Shown: positions 53,977 through 63,444, numbered from the stretch's first letter. The stretch: DNA of 64,000 bases from Paraburkholderia acidipaludis NBRC 101816 (GCF_000684975.1 NZ_BAXZ01000010.1:62001-126000), one strand, 5' to 3'. Numbers and translations: made by a program. Notes: generated by a model not told the origin, from the letters alone.

Positions 53977-54801
53977 ATGAACTGCAAGCTCTCAAAGTAT
54001 GGCGTCACGGCAGCGCTCGTCGCGCTCGCCTGCAGCCATGCGAGCGGTGCGCCTGTCGCCGGAGGCATCGAAGCCCAGACGTTGCCTGCCTTTCTCTCGG
54101 TCGGCGCCGCCGCGCAGCAGCAGAACATTCAGTGCCAGCCCGTCGACGACGACGTGCTCTCCCATCAGACCGGCAAGTATGCCGGCAGCAACATGATTTC
54201 CGGGTTCGTTCTGAGCCTGCTTTCCGAATGGCAATTGCCGAATGGCGCGACGGCAGTCGCGCAAGGCGCACTCAGCGTCACCCAAAGCGTCACCAACCAG
54301 TTGACGGCCCAGATCCAGACGTCGGCCAGCGTCACGGGCGGCAACAATTCGCATAACACCGGCGCCAATCCGAATGCCGTCGCCACGGGCGGTCAGAACG
54401 TGGCCGTCAACGGGATATCGCAGATCACGCAGGTTGCCGGCAACAGCAATAGCGGCAGCAACGGCGCCACCATCGACTACAGCAGTTCGCTGCCGCAGCT
54501 CACGGGCGCCAACAACCAGACGAGCGCGTTCGCCTCGAATGCGAGCGGCAGTGTCACGGCCGGCATCTCGTTCGCGAATAACAGCATCAACCTCTCGTTG
54601 CAGACGCCCGCCGGCATCGCGACGCAGAGCGTCGTGCCGAGCAACGCCCAGCAGGCCGGCGCCATTGCCCAGTTGCTCCAGATCGCAGGCAATAACCAGC
54701 AGGTCGCCAATCGGCTGGCGCTGACTCTGCAGACGCAGCAGATGAGCTCCGCCATGATCCGGCAGTCCGGCTTACTACAGGCACTGCGCATTAGCCACTA
54801 A
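53977..54801 (+). CDS. Exported Asn/Gln/Ser-rich protein of Fap-like operon (FapE-like)
   Basis: 274 residues. Signal peptide (TAALVALACSHASGAP). VDDDVLSHQTGKYAG at 56-70 carries the same motif as the first two operon proteins; NMISGFVLSLLSEW follows. The rest is Asn/Gln/Ser/Thr-rich (VTGGNNSHNTGANPN; ITQVAGNSNSGSNG; FANNSINLSLQTPAG) and ends in a Gln/Met/Leu helix. Starts 15 bases after the protease gene. Position and composition fit FapE, a minor fibre component; identity not proven. Confidence 0.65.
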   Translation: MNCKLSKYGVTAALVALACSHASGAPVAGGIEAQTLPAFLSVGAAAQQQNIQCQPVDDDVLSHQTGKYAGSNMISGFVLSLLSEWQLPNGATAVAQGALSVTQSVTNQLTAQIQTSASVTGGNNSHNTGANPNAVATGGQNVAVNGISQITQVAGNSNSGSNGATIDYSSSLPQLTGANNQTSAFASNASGSVTAGISFANNSINLSLQTPAGIATQSVVPSNAQQAGAIAQLLQIAGNNQQVANRLALTLQTQQMSSAMIRQSGLLQALRISH

Positions 54802-54816
54802 CGAGGAGGCACCGTC

Positions 54817-54833
54817 GCGGGCGGGGGGCCCGC
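54817..54833 (+). other. Hairpin between FapE-like and pore genes
   Basis: GCGGGC pairs with GCCCGC around a G5 loop, no T-run. Third GC hairpin between genes of this operon, probably another mRNA processing or balance element. Confidence 0.45.
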
Positions 54834-54931
54834 GGGCAGTACGGCAAGAGACAGAGAAGCATTGCTGTAAGCGGGCGCGAGACCGCAAAGCGCGGCAAAG
54901 CGCCCGTCTGCAAACCCGGGGGGAAACAAGA

Positions 54932-56461
54932 ATGAACACGATGTCCAGGACGGGCTGGCCGCGCCTCAGGCTCGCGGCCATACCCGCAGCTGCCATGTTG
55001 TTCGCCTTTGCGCAGTCGGCACACGCACAGGCGCTTCAAGACCAATCGCTCGACGACCGCCTCAACACGCTGATGCGCGTGGTCGACGAGCAGCAAAAGC
55101 AGATCCAGTCACTCGAACGCCAGGTCACGAACCTGGAGATGCAGCAGCGCGGCCGCGGCCTGCCCGGCGCGGGCGCGCCCGACGCCGCTTCCGATACTGC
55201 GGTCGCGGAACAGCCCGGCGCGGACGGCCTGCCCGTCCCGTTGCCGCCGCTCGCCCAGGCGATGCCCGGCGCCACCGCGCCGGGTTCGCTCACCGGCACG
55301 GCTACGGGCGTTCCCGTCAATCCGCCCTCGCCCGACAGCGGCCCGACCACCGGCGCGACCGGCAGTTCGGCCGCAAGCGGCCCGCAGCAGGGCGCGCCGG
55401 TTGGGGTCAATCCGGCGAATCCTGCGAACGCGGCCAATCCGGCGAACGCGACAAATGCGGCGAGTCCGACGGTCGGCACGACGCAGCAGAGCGAGCAGCC
55501 CACCCGCACCGCCTCCGAGCAAGCCGTCGCGGAGCGCCAGGAAGCCCCGCTCTTCGACCACAAGCTCACGCTCGACTGGGGTATCAGCGACACGTACTAC
55601 GACCGTCGCCAGCTGCAGCTTTCGGGCTTCCTCGCGCTCGACGCGATCTTCCTCGGCAACATCAACCTCGGCGAGACCAAGTCTCACCAGCTGATGGCCG
55701 ACCTCGACGTGCGCTACGGTCTCACCGACCGCATCAGCGTCGACGTCGACGTGCCCTACATCTACCGGCACAGCACGTTCATCGTGGGCGGCGCGGGCGG
55801 TGCGGCGAGCACGCTTTCCGACGCCTCGGCCAATTCGAGCGACATCGGCGACGTGAACTTCGGGATCTACTACCAGTTCCTGAAGGAAACCAACGATATC
55901 CCCGACGTGGTCGGCAGCCTGCGCGTGAAGTCCGACACCGGCAGCTCGCCGTTCGGCATCAAGCTGGAGCAGATCTCGGGCGACAACACGAACCTCGTGG
56001 CGCCGACGCGGCTGCCCACCGGCACCGGCTTCTGGAACGTCACGGCCGGCTTGTCCGTGCTGAAGACCTACGACCCGGTCGTGCTGTTCGGCAGCTTCTC
56101 GTACACGTACAACATCTCGCGCTCGTTCGCCGATATCTCGTCGGTGGTCGGGCAGACCGAGCCGGCCGACGTGAAGCTCGGCGACATCATCCAGTTCGGC
56201 GGCGGCGTCGCGCTCGCGTTCTCCGACAAGGACTCGGCCAGCATCTCGTACACGATGGCCATCGAGCCGCAGTCGCAGACCAAGGCGCCGGGCGGCAGCT
56301 GGACCGGCGTGCCGGGCAGCGAAACCACGGCCTCCGTGCTGAATTTCGGCCTGAATCACGTCGTCAACAAGCACCTGACGATCAACGGCGCGGTCGCCGT
56401 GGGCCTCACGCCCGACGCACCGAACTTCGTCGTCGGCGTGCGTTTCCCCTACACCTTCTGA
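54932..56461 (+). CDS. Outer-membrane pore with coiled-coil N-terminus (FapF-like)
   Basis: 509 residues. Signal peptide to about residue 33 (AFAQSAHAQ), heptad-like coiled coil about 36-72 (LDDRLNTLMRVVDEQQKQIQ, SLERQVTNLEM), a Pro/Ala/Gly linker about 73-206 with NPANPANAANPANATNAA, then a beta-barrel of alternating strands ending in C-terminal Phe (RFPYTF), the outer-membrane assembly signal. FapF is a trimeric coiled-coil-gated barrel that exports Fap subunits; the layout matches. GGGGGAAA precedes ATG 54932. Confidence 0.82.
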   Translation: MNTMSRTGWPRLRLAAIPAAAMLFAFAQSAHAQALQDQSLDDRLNTLMRVVDEQQKQIQSLERQVTNLEMQQRGRGLPGAGAPDAASDTAVAEQPGADGLPVPLPPLAQAMPGATAPGSLTGTATGVPVNPPSPDSGPTTGATGSSAASGPQQGAPVGVNPANPANAANPANATNAASPTVGTTQQSEQPTRTASEQAVAERQEAPLFDHKLTLDWGISDTYYDRRQLQLSGFLALDAIFLGNINLGETKSHQLMADLDVRYGLTDRISVDVDVPYIYRHSTFIVGGAGGAASTLSDASANSSDIGDVNFGIYYQFLKETNDIPDVVGSLRVKSDTGSSPFGIKLEQISGDNTNLVAPTRLPTGTGFWNVTAGLSVLKTYDPVVLFGSFSYTYNISRSFADISSVVGQTEPADVKLGDIIQFGGGVALAFSDKDSASISYTMAIEPQSQTKAPGGSWTGVPGSETTASVLNFGLNHVVNKHLTINGAVAVGLTPDAPNFVVGVRFPYTF

Positions 56462-56478
56462 CGAACACGAGGTCGATC

Positions 56479-58011
56479 GTGCGCGAAACTTCTCACCTGA
56501 GCGCCACCGTGACGCCGTTCGCCGGGGCGGGCCAGCGGCCCGCCGTCGTGCCGCCGCCGCAACCGGGGCGGCCGCTCGACGAAGCCGACGAAACCGCCGT
56601 GGGCAGCGTGACGGAAACCGAACGCATCCTCGTCTACGTCGCCCGCACGCCGGACCCGGCGCTCACGGCCTACCTGAAGAGCCGCGGCTGGGATCTCGCC
56701 ACGGCGCGCACGGCTCACGAGGCCTCGCGGCTCGTGAAGCCGGAGTCCGCCTGCGCCGGCATCGTCGATCTGACCGGCTTCGCGTCGCGCGATCTCGCCG
56801 CGCTCGAAGCGGTGCTGCGACTGCAGCAGGTCGGCTGGATCGCACTCACCGATGCAACGCGTCTCACCGATCCCGAAGTGCGGCGGCTGATCCGCCACTA
56901 CTGCTTCGACTACGTCCATCTGCCGGTCACGAATGCGACGCTCGACTATCTCGTCGGCCACGCGTTCGGCATGGTGTCGCTGTGCGATCTCGACGCGCCC
57001 GGGGCCGTCGCGGCGGCGAGCCACGACGAAGACGAAATGGTCGGCACCTGCGAAGCGATGCAGCAGCTTTTCCGCACGATCCGCAAGGTCGCGAACACCG
57101 ACGCAACGGTGTTCATCTCCGGCGAGTCGGGCACCGGCAAGGAGCTGACCGCGCTCGCGATCCACGAGCGCTCGCCGAGGCGCAAGGCGCCGTTCGTGCC
57201 GATCAACTGCGGCGCGATCCCGCATCATCTTCTGCAATCCGAACTGTTCGGCTACGAGCGCGGCGCGTTCACGGGCGCCAACCAGCGCAAGATCGGGCGC
57301 GTGGAGGCGGCCAACGGCGGCACGCTGTTCCTCGACGAAATCGGCGACCTGCCGATGGAAAGCCAGGCGAGCCTGCTGCGCTTCCTGCAGGAAGGCAAGA
57401 TCGAACGCCTGGGCGGCCGCGAGCAGATTCCGGTGGACGTGCGCATCATCTCGGCCACCCACGTCGATCTCGAAGCCGCGATGCGCGACGGACGCTTCCG
57501 TGCCGACCTGTTCCACCGCCTGTGCGTGCTGCGCGTGGACGAGCCGCCGCTGCGCGCGCGTGGTAAGGATATCGAAATACTTGCGCATCATGTGCTGCAC
57601 AAGTTCAAGATGGACAGCGCCCGCAAGATTCGCGGCTTCACGCCCGATGCGATCGAGGCCATGTACAACTACAACTGGCCGGGCAACGTGCGCGAGCTCA
57701 TCAACCGCGTGCGGCGCGCCATCGTGATGGCCGAAAGCAAGCTGCTCTCCGCCGAGGATCTCGACCTCGCGCAATTTACCGAGCAGGAGACGGTGACGCT
57801 CGCCCAGGCGCGCGAATCCGCCGAGAAGCGCGCGATCGAAGCGGCCCTGCTGCGCCACCGCCACCGCCTCACCGAGGCGGCCGCGGACCTCGGCATCTCG
57901 CGCGTGACGCTCTACCGCCTGATGGGCACGCATGGCCTGCGCGACGAAAAAACGATTTTCGCAGGCGAGGCGGAGAACCAGCCCGAGCCGCCGGCGGAAA
58001 ACGAGGAATGA
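56479..58011 (+). CDS. Sigma-54-dependent activator, VpsR-like (second of two)
   Basis: 510 residues from GTG 56479 (GAGG upstream). Long N-terminal tail, receiver-like domain about 46-170 (VDLTGFASRDLAAL), AAA+ with Walker A GESGTGKE at 215-222, GAFTGA at 262-267, FLDEIGD and NVRELINRVRRA, and a Fis-type helix-turn-helix AAADLGISRVTLYRLM. Long stretches are nearly identical to the activator at 48043 (FVPINCGAIP, GYERGAFTGA, QASLLRFLQEGKIERLGG), so they are paralogues. 17 bases after the pore gene, so co-transcribed and able to feed back on the operon. Confidence 0.9.
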   Translation: MRETSHLSATVTPFAGAGQRPAVVPPPQPGRPLDEADETAVGSVTETERILVYVARTPDPALTAYLKSRGWDLATARTAHEASRLVKPESACAGIVDLTGFASRDLAALEAVLRLQQVGWIALTDATRLTDPEVRRLIRHYCFDYVHLPVTNATLDYLVGHAFGMVSLCDLDAPGAVAAASHDEDEMVGTCEAMQQLFRTIRKVANTDATVFISGESGTGKELTALAIHERSPRRKAPFVPINCGAIPHHLLQSELFGYERGAFTGANQRKIGRVEAANGGTLFLDEIGDLPMESQASLLRFLQEGKIERLGGREQIPVDVRIISATHVDLEAAMRDGRFRADLFHRLCVLRVDEPPLRARGKDIEILAHHVLHKFKMDSARKIRGFTPDAIEAMYNYNWPGNVRELINRVRRAIVMAESKLLSAEDLDLAQFTEQETVTLAQARESAEKRAIEAALLRHRHRLTEAAADLGISRVTLYRLMGTHGLRDEKTIFAGEAENQPEPPAENEE

Positions 58012-58095
58012 GGGGAGTGCCGGGAGTGAGGGGGAACGCCGTCGGGTAGAATCGCAGGGTACGCCCTACTTCGACTAACTACCTCGACTGACTCG

Positions 58096-58593
58096 ATGAC
58101 GACGCTCACCCTGATCGTCGCGCGCGCGCGCAACGGCGTGATCGGCCGCGACAACGAACTGCCCTGGCGCTTGCCCGAAGACCTGGCCTTCTTCAAGCGC
58201 ACGACGATGGGCGCCCCCATTGTGATGGGCCGCAAGACTCACGAATCGATCGGCCGCGCCCTGCCGGGGCGCCGCAATATCGTCGTGACGCGCAACGCCA
58301 CGAAGCGCTTCCCGGGCTGCGACACGGCCACGAGCCTCGAAGAGGCGCTCGCGCTCGCGGCACAGGATCAGGCGCCCGAGGCATTCCTGATTGGCGGCGC
58401 CCAGCTTTATGCCGAAGGGCTCGCGCTCGCGCACAAGCTCGTGGTGACCGAAATCGCCATCGACTTCGAGGGCGACGCCCACTTCCCCGCCCCCGATCCC
58501 GCGCACTGGCGCGAAACCTCGCGCCAGTCGCTGCACGCGAACCCGCCGAACAACTTCGACTTCGCGTTCGTGACGTACGAACGGCGCGACTGA
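58096..58593 (+). CDS. folA: Dihydrofolate reductase (FolA)
   Basis: 165 residues. NADPH-dependent reduction of dihydrofolate, target of trimethoprim. LIVARARNGVIGRDNELPWRLPEDLAFFKRTTMG carries the catalytic acidic residue and substrate-binding segments; VMGRKTHESIGRALPGRRNIVVTR binds cofactor; FLIGGAQLYAEGL is the conserved Gly-Gly motif. Partner of ThyA in the thymidylate cycle. Confidence 0.96.
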   Translation: MTTLTLIVARARNGVIGRDNELPWRLPEDLAFFKRTTMGAPIVMGRKTHESIGRALPGRRNIVVTRNATKRFPGCDTATSLEEALALAAQDQAPEAFLIGGAQLYAEGLALAHKLVVTEIAIDFEGDAHFPAPDPAHWRETSRQSLHANPPNNFDFAFVTYERRD

Positions 58594-58598
58594 AGGCC

Positions 58599-59969
58599 TT
58601 ACTGCCCCGCCACCGTCATGCGCTCGATGAGCACCGAGCCGGTCTGCCGCGTACCGCGCGCGAGCGTGTCGGCGCCCACGGCGACGATGTGGCGGAACAT
58701 CTCCTGCAGCGTCGAGGCCACCGTGATCTCTTCCACCGGGTACTGGATCTTGCCGTTCTCCACCCAGAAGCCCGACGCGCCGCGCGAATAGTCGCCCGTC
58801 ACGAAGTTCACGCCCTGCCCCATCAGCTCGGTCAGCAAGAGACCCGTGCCGAGCTTCTTCAGCATCGCCTCGAAGTCGTCGCCCGGTTGCGTGAGCGAGC
58901 TCTTCAGCTGGAGATTGTGCGAACCGCCCGCGTTGCCGGTCGTCTGCATGCCGAGCTTGCGCGCCGAATACGACGAGAGGAAATAGCCCTGCACCACACC
59001 GTCCTTCACGACCTCGCGGCGGTGCGTGCGCACGCCCTCTTCGTCGAACGGCGCGCTGCCCGCCGCGCGCGGCACGTGAGGGTCCTCCACGATCTGGATA
59101 TGCGGTGCGAATACCGGCTTGCCGAGGCTGTCCACGAGGAACGAGGTCTTGCGGTAGAGCGCGCCGCCGCTCGTCGCCTGCACGAACGCGCCGAGAATGC
59201 CCGCCGCGAGCGGCGCCTCGAACAGCACCGGCACCTTGCGCGTGTCGAGCCCGCGCGCATGAAGCCGCGACAGCGCCCGCTCGGCCGCATAGCGGCCCAC
59301 GGCCTCGGGCGAAGCCAGCTCGCTCGCGCTGCGCCGCGACGTGTACCAGTCGTCGCGCTGCATGTTGCGGCCTTCGCCCGCGATCGGCGCGCACGAGATG
59401 TAGTGGCGCGAATACGGATAACCGTGCAGGAAGCCGCCGCTCGTGGCCAGCACGAACTGCGAATGCTGCGCGGAGACGCTCGCGCCTTCCGAGTTCTTCA
59501 CGCGCGGGTCGGTGGCGAACGCGGCGTCCTCGGCGCGGCGGGCGATCTCGACAGCCTCCTCGGCAGAGAGATTCCACGGGTGGTAGAGGTCGAGGTCGCG
59601 CGGCGCCGTTTCGAGCAGGTCGCGCTCGGCGAGTCCCGCGCAGTCGTCGTCGGCCGTGAAGCGCGCGATGTTGTACGCGGCCGCCACGGTGTCCTTGAGC
59701 GCCTGCGCCGAGAAGTCCGAGGTGCTGGCATTGCCGCGCTTGTTGCCGATATAGACGGTCACGCCGACCATCTTGTCGCGGTTGTGCTCGATGGTCTCGA
59801 CTTCGCCGCGCCGCACGGACACGGAAAGCCCGTCGCCCTCGGAGATTTCCGTTGCCGCGTCGCTCGCGCCGAGCGCCTTCGCGTGCCGGAGGATGTCCGA
59901 GGCGATCTCTTTCAGTTCGTCCTGGGTATGCGGGAAAAAGCGTTGCCGGGCTTCGATATCTGCTGCCAT
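58599..59969 (-). CDS. pmbA: Metalloprotease PmbA/TldE
   Basis: 456 residues from ATG 59969. With TldD forms the TldD/E protease that processes modified peptides such as microcin B17 and degrades unfolded peptides. GVTVYIGNKRGNASTSDFS near 73-91, LLETAPRDLDLYHPWNLSAEE and GNAGGSHNLQLKSS with NFVTGDYSRGASGFWVENGK are typical. TldE itself lacks the metal-binding HEXXXH, which sits on TldD; consistently none is seen. Convergent with folA, five bases apart. Confidence 0.93.
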   Translation of the reverse strand: MAADIEARQRFFPHTQDELKEIASDILRHAKALGASDAATEISEGDGLSVSVRRGEVETIEHNRDKMVGVTVYIGNKRGNASTSDFSAQALKDTVAAAYNIARFTADDDCAGLAERDLLETAPRDLDLYHPWNLSAEEAVEIARRAEDAAFATDPRVKNSEGASVSAQHSQFVLATSGGFLHGYPYSRHYISCAPIAGEGRNMQRDDWYTSRRSASELASPEAVGRYAAERALSRLHARGLDTRKVPVLFEAPLAAGILGAFVQATSGGALYRKTSFLVDSLGKPVFAPHIQIVEDPHVPRAAGSAPFDEEGVRTHRREVVKDGVVQGYFLSSYSARKLGMQTTGNAGGSHNLQLKSSLTQPGDDFEAMLKKLGTGLLLTELMGQGVNFVTGDYSRGASGFWVENGKIQYPVEEITVASTLQEMFRHIVAVGADTLARGTRQTGSVLIERMTVAGQ

Positions 59970-60153
59970 TGTCGTTACGGTCCGGTTCCGGGCCGCCTGG
60001 GCCCGATGGTGTTCACTGATCGTGTGTCGGGAAATTCGCCTCATGGGCGCATCCCGCGATCATAGCAAGGTATCGGGCCCCGCACCGAGGCGGGTTTTCG
60101 CGTGCATCCCGCGATGCCCGGCGCCGTCGCGCCCGCAAGCTACAATATCGCCC

Positions 60154-60762
60154 ATGAAACGCAAAACCCGCATTCAACCCATTCACGACGACTCGTCCGA
60201 TCAGGACGACAACGGCTACGATCGTCCCAGCAAGTCGCAGCTCAAGCGCGAAATGACGGCGCTCCAGGAACTGGGCACCGCCCTCGTCGAACTGCCGAAA
60301 GACGCGCTCAAGCGCATGCCGATGACCGAAGACCTCGCGGACGCCGTCCACGAAGCGCGCCGCATCACCGACCACGAAGGCAAGCGCCGCCAGCTCCAGT
60401 ACGTGGGCCGCATGATGCGCGGCCTGAACGAGGCCGAAGTCGCCGCGCTGCGCACGGCGCTCGAAGAACACCGCGGCGTGAACCGGGCCGCCACGGCGCG
60501 CCTGCACTGGATCGAACGCACGCGCGAAAAGCTGCTCGCCGAAGACGCCGCGCTCACCGAGTTCATTCGCCAGCACCCCGCCGCCGACCCGCAGGAAGGC
60601 CGCACGCTGATCCGCAACGCGCGGCGCGAGCAGGAGCAGGGCCGGCCGCCCCGGTACTTCCGCGAACTGTTCCAGTGGATCAAGACCGCGAGCGGCAGCC
60701 CGGACGAGGCCAGCGACACGGCCGATGGCGGGGACGAGGAGCGCGACGATGACGAAGCCTGA
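60154..60762 (+). CDS. darP: Ribosome-associated protein YjgA/DarP (DUF615)
   Basis: 202 residues, basic and helical. YDRPSKSQLKREMTALQELGTALVELP, the DUF615 start, then RRQLQYVGRMMRGLNE and the C-terminal RNARREQEQGRPPRYFRELFQWIK. E. coli DarP (YjgA) binds late 50S intermediates and promotes peptidyl transferase centre maturation. A Glu/Asp-rich tail overlaps the next gene's start. Start at 60154; the upstream frame lacks family similarity. Confidence 0.92.
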   Translation: MKRKTRIQPIHDDSSDQDDNGYDRPSKSQLKREMTALQELGTALVELPKDALKRMPMTEDLADAVHEARRITDHEGKRRQLQYVGRMMRGLNEAEVAALRTALEEHRGVNRAATARLHWIERTREKLLAEDAALTEFIRQHPAADPQEGRTLIRNARREQEQGRPPRYFRELFQWIKTASGSPDEASDTADGGDEERDDDEA

Positions 60763-61372
60763 GCGTAGCCATCCTGACGAACTGCTGATCGGCCTGGTAT
60801 CGGTGAGCGACCGCGCGACGGCGGGCGTGTATGAGGACAAGGGCATTCCGTCGCTGACGGAATGGCTCGGCATGGCGCTGAAGTCGCCCTGGCGCGCGGA
60901 AACGCGCCTGATCCACGACGACGCGGCCACGATCTCCGCGACCCTCACGGCGCTCGTGGACGGCCTGGGCTGCGACCTCGTGCTGACCACGGGCGGCACC
61001 GGGCCGGCGCGCCGCGACGTGACGCCCGAGGCGACGCTCGCGGTGGCAACGAAGGCAATGCCGGGCTTCGGCGAGCAGATGCGCCAGATCAGCCTGAACT
61101 TCGTGCCGACGGCGATCCTCTCGCGCCAGATCGCGGTGATCCGCGAAACCGCCGATCACGCGGCGCTGATCATCAACCTGCCGGGCCAGCCGAAGTCGAT
61201 CCGGGAGACGCTCGAAGGCCTGCGCGACGAGACCGGCGCCGTGAAGGTGCCGGGCATCTTCGCGGCGGTGCCGTACTGCATCGACCTGATCGGCGGGCCG
61301 TACATCGAAACCGATCCGAACGTCGTGACGGCGTTCCGGCCGAAAAGCGCGCAACGCCCGCCGCGCGCGTAA
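60749..61372 (+). CDS. mog: Molybdopterin adenylyltransferase (Mog/MoaB family)
   Basis: 207 residues from ATG 60749 (GAGGAG eight bases upstream), overlapping the darP stop by 14 bases. LLIGLVSVSDRATAGVYEDKG, DLVLTTGGTGPARRDVTPEAT and INLPGQPKSIRETLEGL are the MogA/MoaB motifs. Adenylylates molybdopterin before MoeA inserts molybdate; moeA is 40 kb upstream in this window, so cofactor genes are split. MoaB versus MogA cannot be settled from sequence alone, but the length and motif favour Mog. Confidence 0.9.
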   Translation: MTKPERSHPDELLIGLVSVSDRATAGVYEDKGIPSLTEWLGMALKSPWRAETRLIHDDAATISATLTALVDGLGCDLVLTTGGTGPARRDVTPEATLAVATKAMPGFGEQMRQISLNFVPTAILSRQIAVIRETADHAALIINLPGQPKSIRETLEGLRDETGAVKVPGIFAAVPYCIDLIGGPYIETDPNVVTAFRPKSAQRPPRA

Positions 61373-61400
61373 TTTGCCCCTCGCAGCGAGGCAACCGAAC

Positions 61401-62045
61401 TTATTGAGCCGCCCCGCTTGCCCCACCGGCACTCGCCTCTGCCGGCGCCTGGCTCGCGCTGGGCACGAGAAAATGCTCGCGATAGTACTTGAGCTCGTCG
61501 ATCGACTCGTGGATATCGGCCAGCGCCGTGTGCATCGCGCGCTTCTGGAAGCCCTTGTAGATAGCCGGCTGCCAGCGGCGGCAGAGCTCCTTGAGCGTGC
61601 TGACGTCGAGGTTGCGGTAGTGGAAGAAGCGCTCGAGCGTCGGCATCCAGCGCGCCATGAAGCGGCGGTCCTGGCAGATCGAGTTGCCGCACATCGGCGA
61701 CTTGCCCGGCGGCACGTACTGCGAAAGAAACGCGAGAATCTGCTCGGCGGCGCTTTCCTCGGTCACCGTCGAGGCGCGCACGCGCTCGGTGAGGCCCGAG
61801 CGGCCGTGCGTGTTGCGGTTCCACTCGTCCATGCGGTCGAGCGCGGCTTCGGTCTGATGAATGGCGAGCACCGGGCCTTCAATCACCTTGTCGAGCGTCG
61901 AATTCGTCACCACCACGGCGATTTCGATGATCCGGTCGGTGTCGGGGTCGAGCCCCGTCATCTCCATGTCGAGCCAGATCAGGTTCATGTCGGTACGTTC
62001 GAGCGGCGCCTGGCCGGCCGTCGTGGCGGAGGTCGTGTCAGTCAT
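61401..62045 (-). CDS. orn: Oligoribonuclease (Orn)
   Basis: 214 residues. DEDDh 3'-5' exonuclease that degrades two-to-five nucleotide RNAs, including pGpG from c-di-GMP turnover. LIWLDMEMTGLDPDTDRIIEIA is motif I (Asp, Glu), GNSICQDRRFMARWMP motif II and HTALADIHESIDELKYYR motif III with the catalytic His and Asp. Start at 62045 (MTDTTSATT) with a short N-terminal extension; C-terminal Ala/Gly-rich tail is extra. Confidence 0.95.
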   Translation of the reverse strand: MTDTTSATTAGQAPLERTDMNLIWLDMEMTGLDPDTDRIIEIAVVVTNSTLDKVIEGPVLAIHQTEAALDRMDEWNRNTHGRSGLTERVRASTVTEESAAEQILAFLSQYVPPGKSPMCGNSICQDRRFMARWMPTLERFFHYRNLDVSTLKELCRRWQPAIYKGFQKRAMHTALADIHESIDELKYYREHFLVPSASQAPAEASAGGASGAAQ

Positions 62046-62172
62046 GGAAGGCAATCCGGAAAACGGTGAGGACGCGGCGGCCAGGCGCGATGGACGCTGC
62101 GACGCAGCGAGCTTGCAGTCGCCCAGCCGGCAAGAACATATAATTGTCGCATAGATACCACGGACCCCACGG

Positions 62173-63444
62173 ATGGCTAATTTGTCCCCCGCGCTGACCT
62201 TCAGCGCCCTTTTCGTCTTCGCCGTGCTCGCCATGGCGGCGACCAAGCTCTGGCTCGCCACGCGCCAAACGCGCTTCGTCGCGGCTCACCGCGGCGCCGT
62301 GCCCGCCCGGTTCGCCGCCACCATCCCGCTCGCGGCCCACCAGCGCGCCGCCGACTACACCGTCGCGCGCACGCGCCTCGGCATGCTCGAGATCGTGCTC
62401 TCCGCCGTCGTGCTGATCGCGCTCACGCTGCTGGGCGGCGTGCAGGCGCTCGATCTCGGGATTTCGGATTGGCTCGGGCGCGACTATGTCGGACAGATCG
62501 CGTTGATCGGGGCCGTGCTCGCCATCAGCGGCGCCGTGGAGCTGCCGCTCGACTACTACCGTCAGTTCGTGATCGAAGAGCGTTTCGGCTTCAATCGCAT
62601 GACGAAGCGCATCTTCGTCATGGATCGCTTCAAGGGCCTCGTGATCGGCGCAGCCTTCGGCATCCCGCTGCTGTTCGTCGTGCTGTGGCTCATGAGGCAG
62701 GCCGGCAGCCTCTGGTGGCTGTGGACCTGGGCCGTGTGGGTGGCGTTCCAGATGCTCGTGCTGGTGCTCTACCCCACCTTCATCGCGCCGCTCTTCAACA
62801 AGTTCGAGCCGCTCAAGGACGAGGCGCTGCGCTCGCGCATCGAGGCGCTCATGCAGCGCTGCGGCTTCGCGGCCAAGGGACTCTTCGTGATGGACGGCAG
62901 CCGCCGCTCCGCGCACGGCAACGCCTACTTCACGGGCTTCGGCGCGGCCAAGCGCATCGTGTTCTTCGACACGCTGCTTGCGCGCCTCTCGGGCAGCGAG
63001 ATCGAGGCCGTGCTCGCGCACGAGCTGGGCCACTTCAAGCGGCGCCACGTCATCAAGCGCATGCTCGTGACCTTCGCGATCAGCCTCGCGCTGCTCGCGC
63101 TGCTGGGCTGGCTCTCGCAGCGCATCTGGTTCTACGAAGGCCTCGGCGTGCGGCCGTCGCTGCTCGGCGGCAACGAAGGGCTCGCGCTCGTGCTGTTCTT
63201 CCTCGCCGTGCCGGTGTTCCTGTTCTTCGTGACGCCCCTGGGCAGCCTCAGCTCGCGCAAGCACGAGTTCGAGGCCGACGCCTTCGCCGCGACCCAGACC
63301 GACGCGCAGCAGCTCGTCAACGCGCTCGTGAAGCTGTACGAAGACAACGCCTCGACGCTTACGCCAGATCCGCTCTATACCGCGTTCTACTACTCGCATC
63401 CGCCCGCTTCGGAACGGATCGACCGACTGCTCGCGCACGCATGA
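62173..63444 (+). CDS. M48 family membrane zinc metalloprotease (Ste24/HtpX type)
   Basis: 423 residues with several membrane helices. HELGH at 283-287 is the zinc-binding motif and Glu367 in HEFEADAFA the third ligand. Fold and length match CAAX-protease Ste24 relatives rather than the shorter HtpX. VIEERFGFNRMTKRIF is another family segment. A TATAAT at 62139-62144 lies 29 bases ahead of the start; no good -35 found. Overlaps rsgA by four bases (ATGA). Confidence 0.92.
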   Translation: MANLSPALTFSALFVFAVLAMAATKLWLATRQTRFVAAHRGAVPARFAATIPLAAHQRAADYTVARTRLGMLEIVLSAVVLIALTLLGGVQALDLGISDWLGRDYVGQIALIGAVLAISGAVELPLDYYRQFVIEERFGFNRMTKRIFVMDRFKGLVIGAAFGIPLLFVVLWLMRQAGSLWWLWTWAVWVAFQMLVLVLYPTFIAPLFNKFEPLKDEALRSRIEALMQRCGFAAKGLFVMDGSRRSAHGNAYFTGFGAAKRIVFFDTLLARLSGSEIEAVLAHELGHFKRRHVIKRMLVTFAISLALLALLGWLSQRIWFYEGLGVRPSLLGGNEGLALVLFFLAVPVFLFFVTPLGSLSSRKHEFEADAFAATQTDAQQLVNALVKLYEDNASTLTPDPLYTAFYYSHPPASERIDRLLAHA

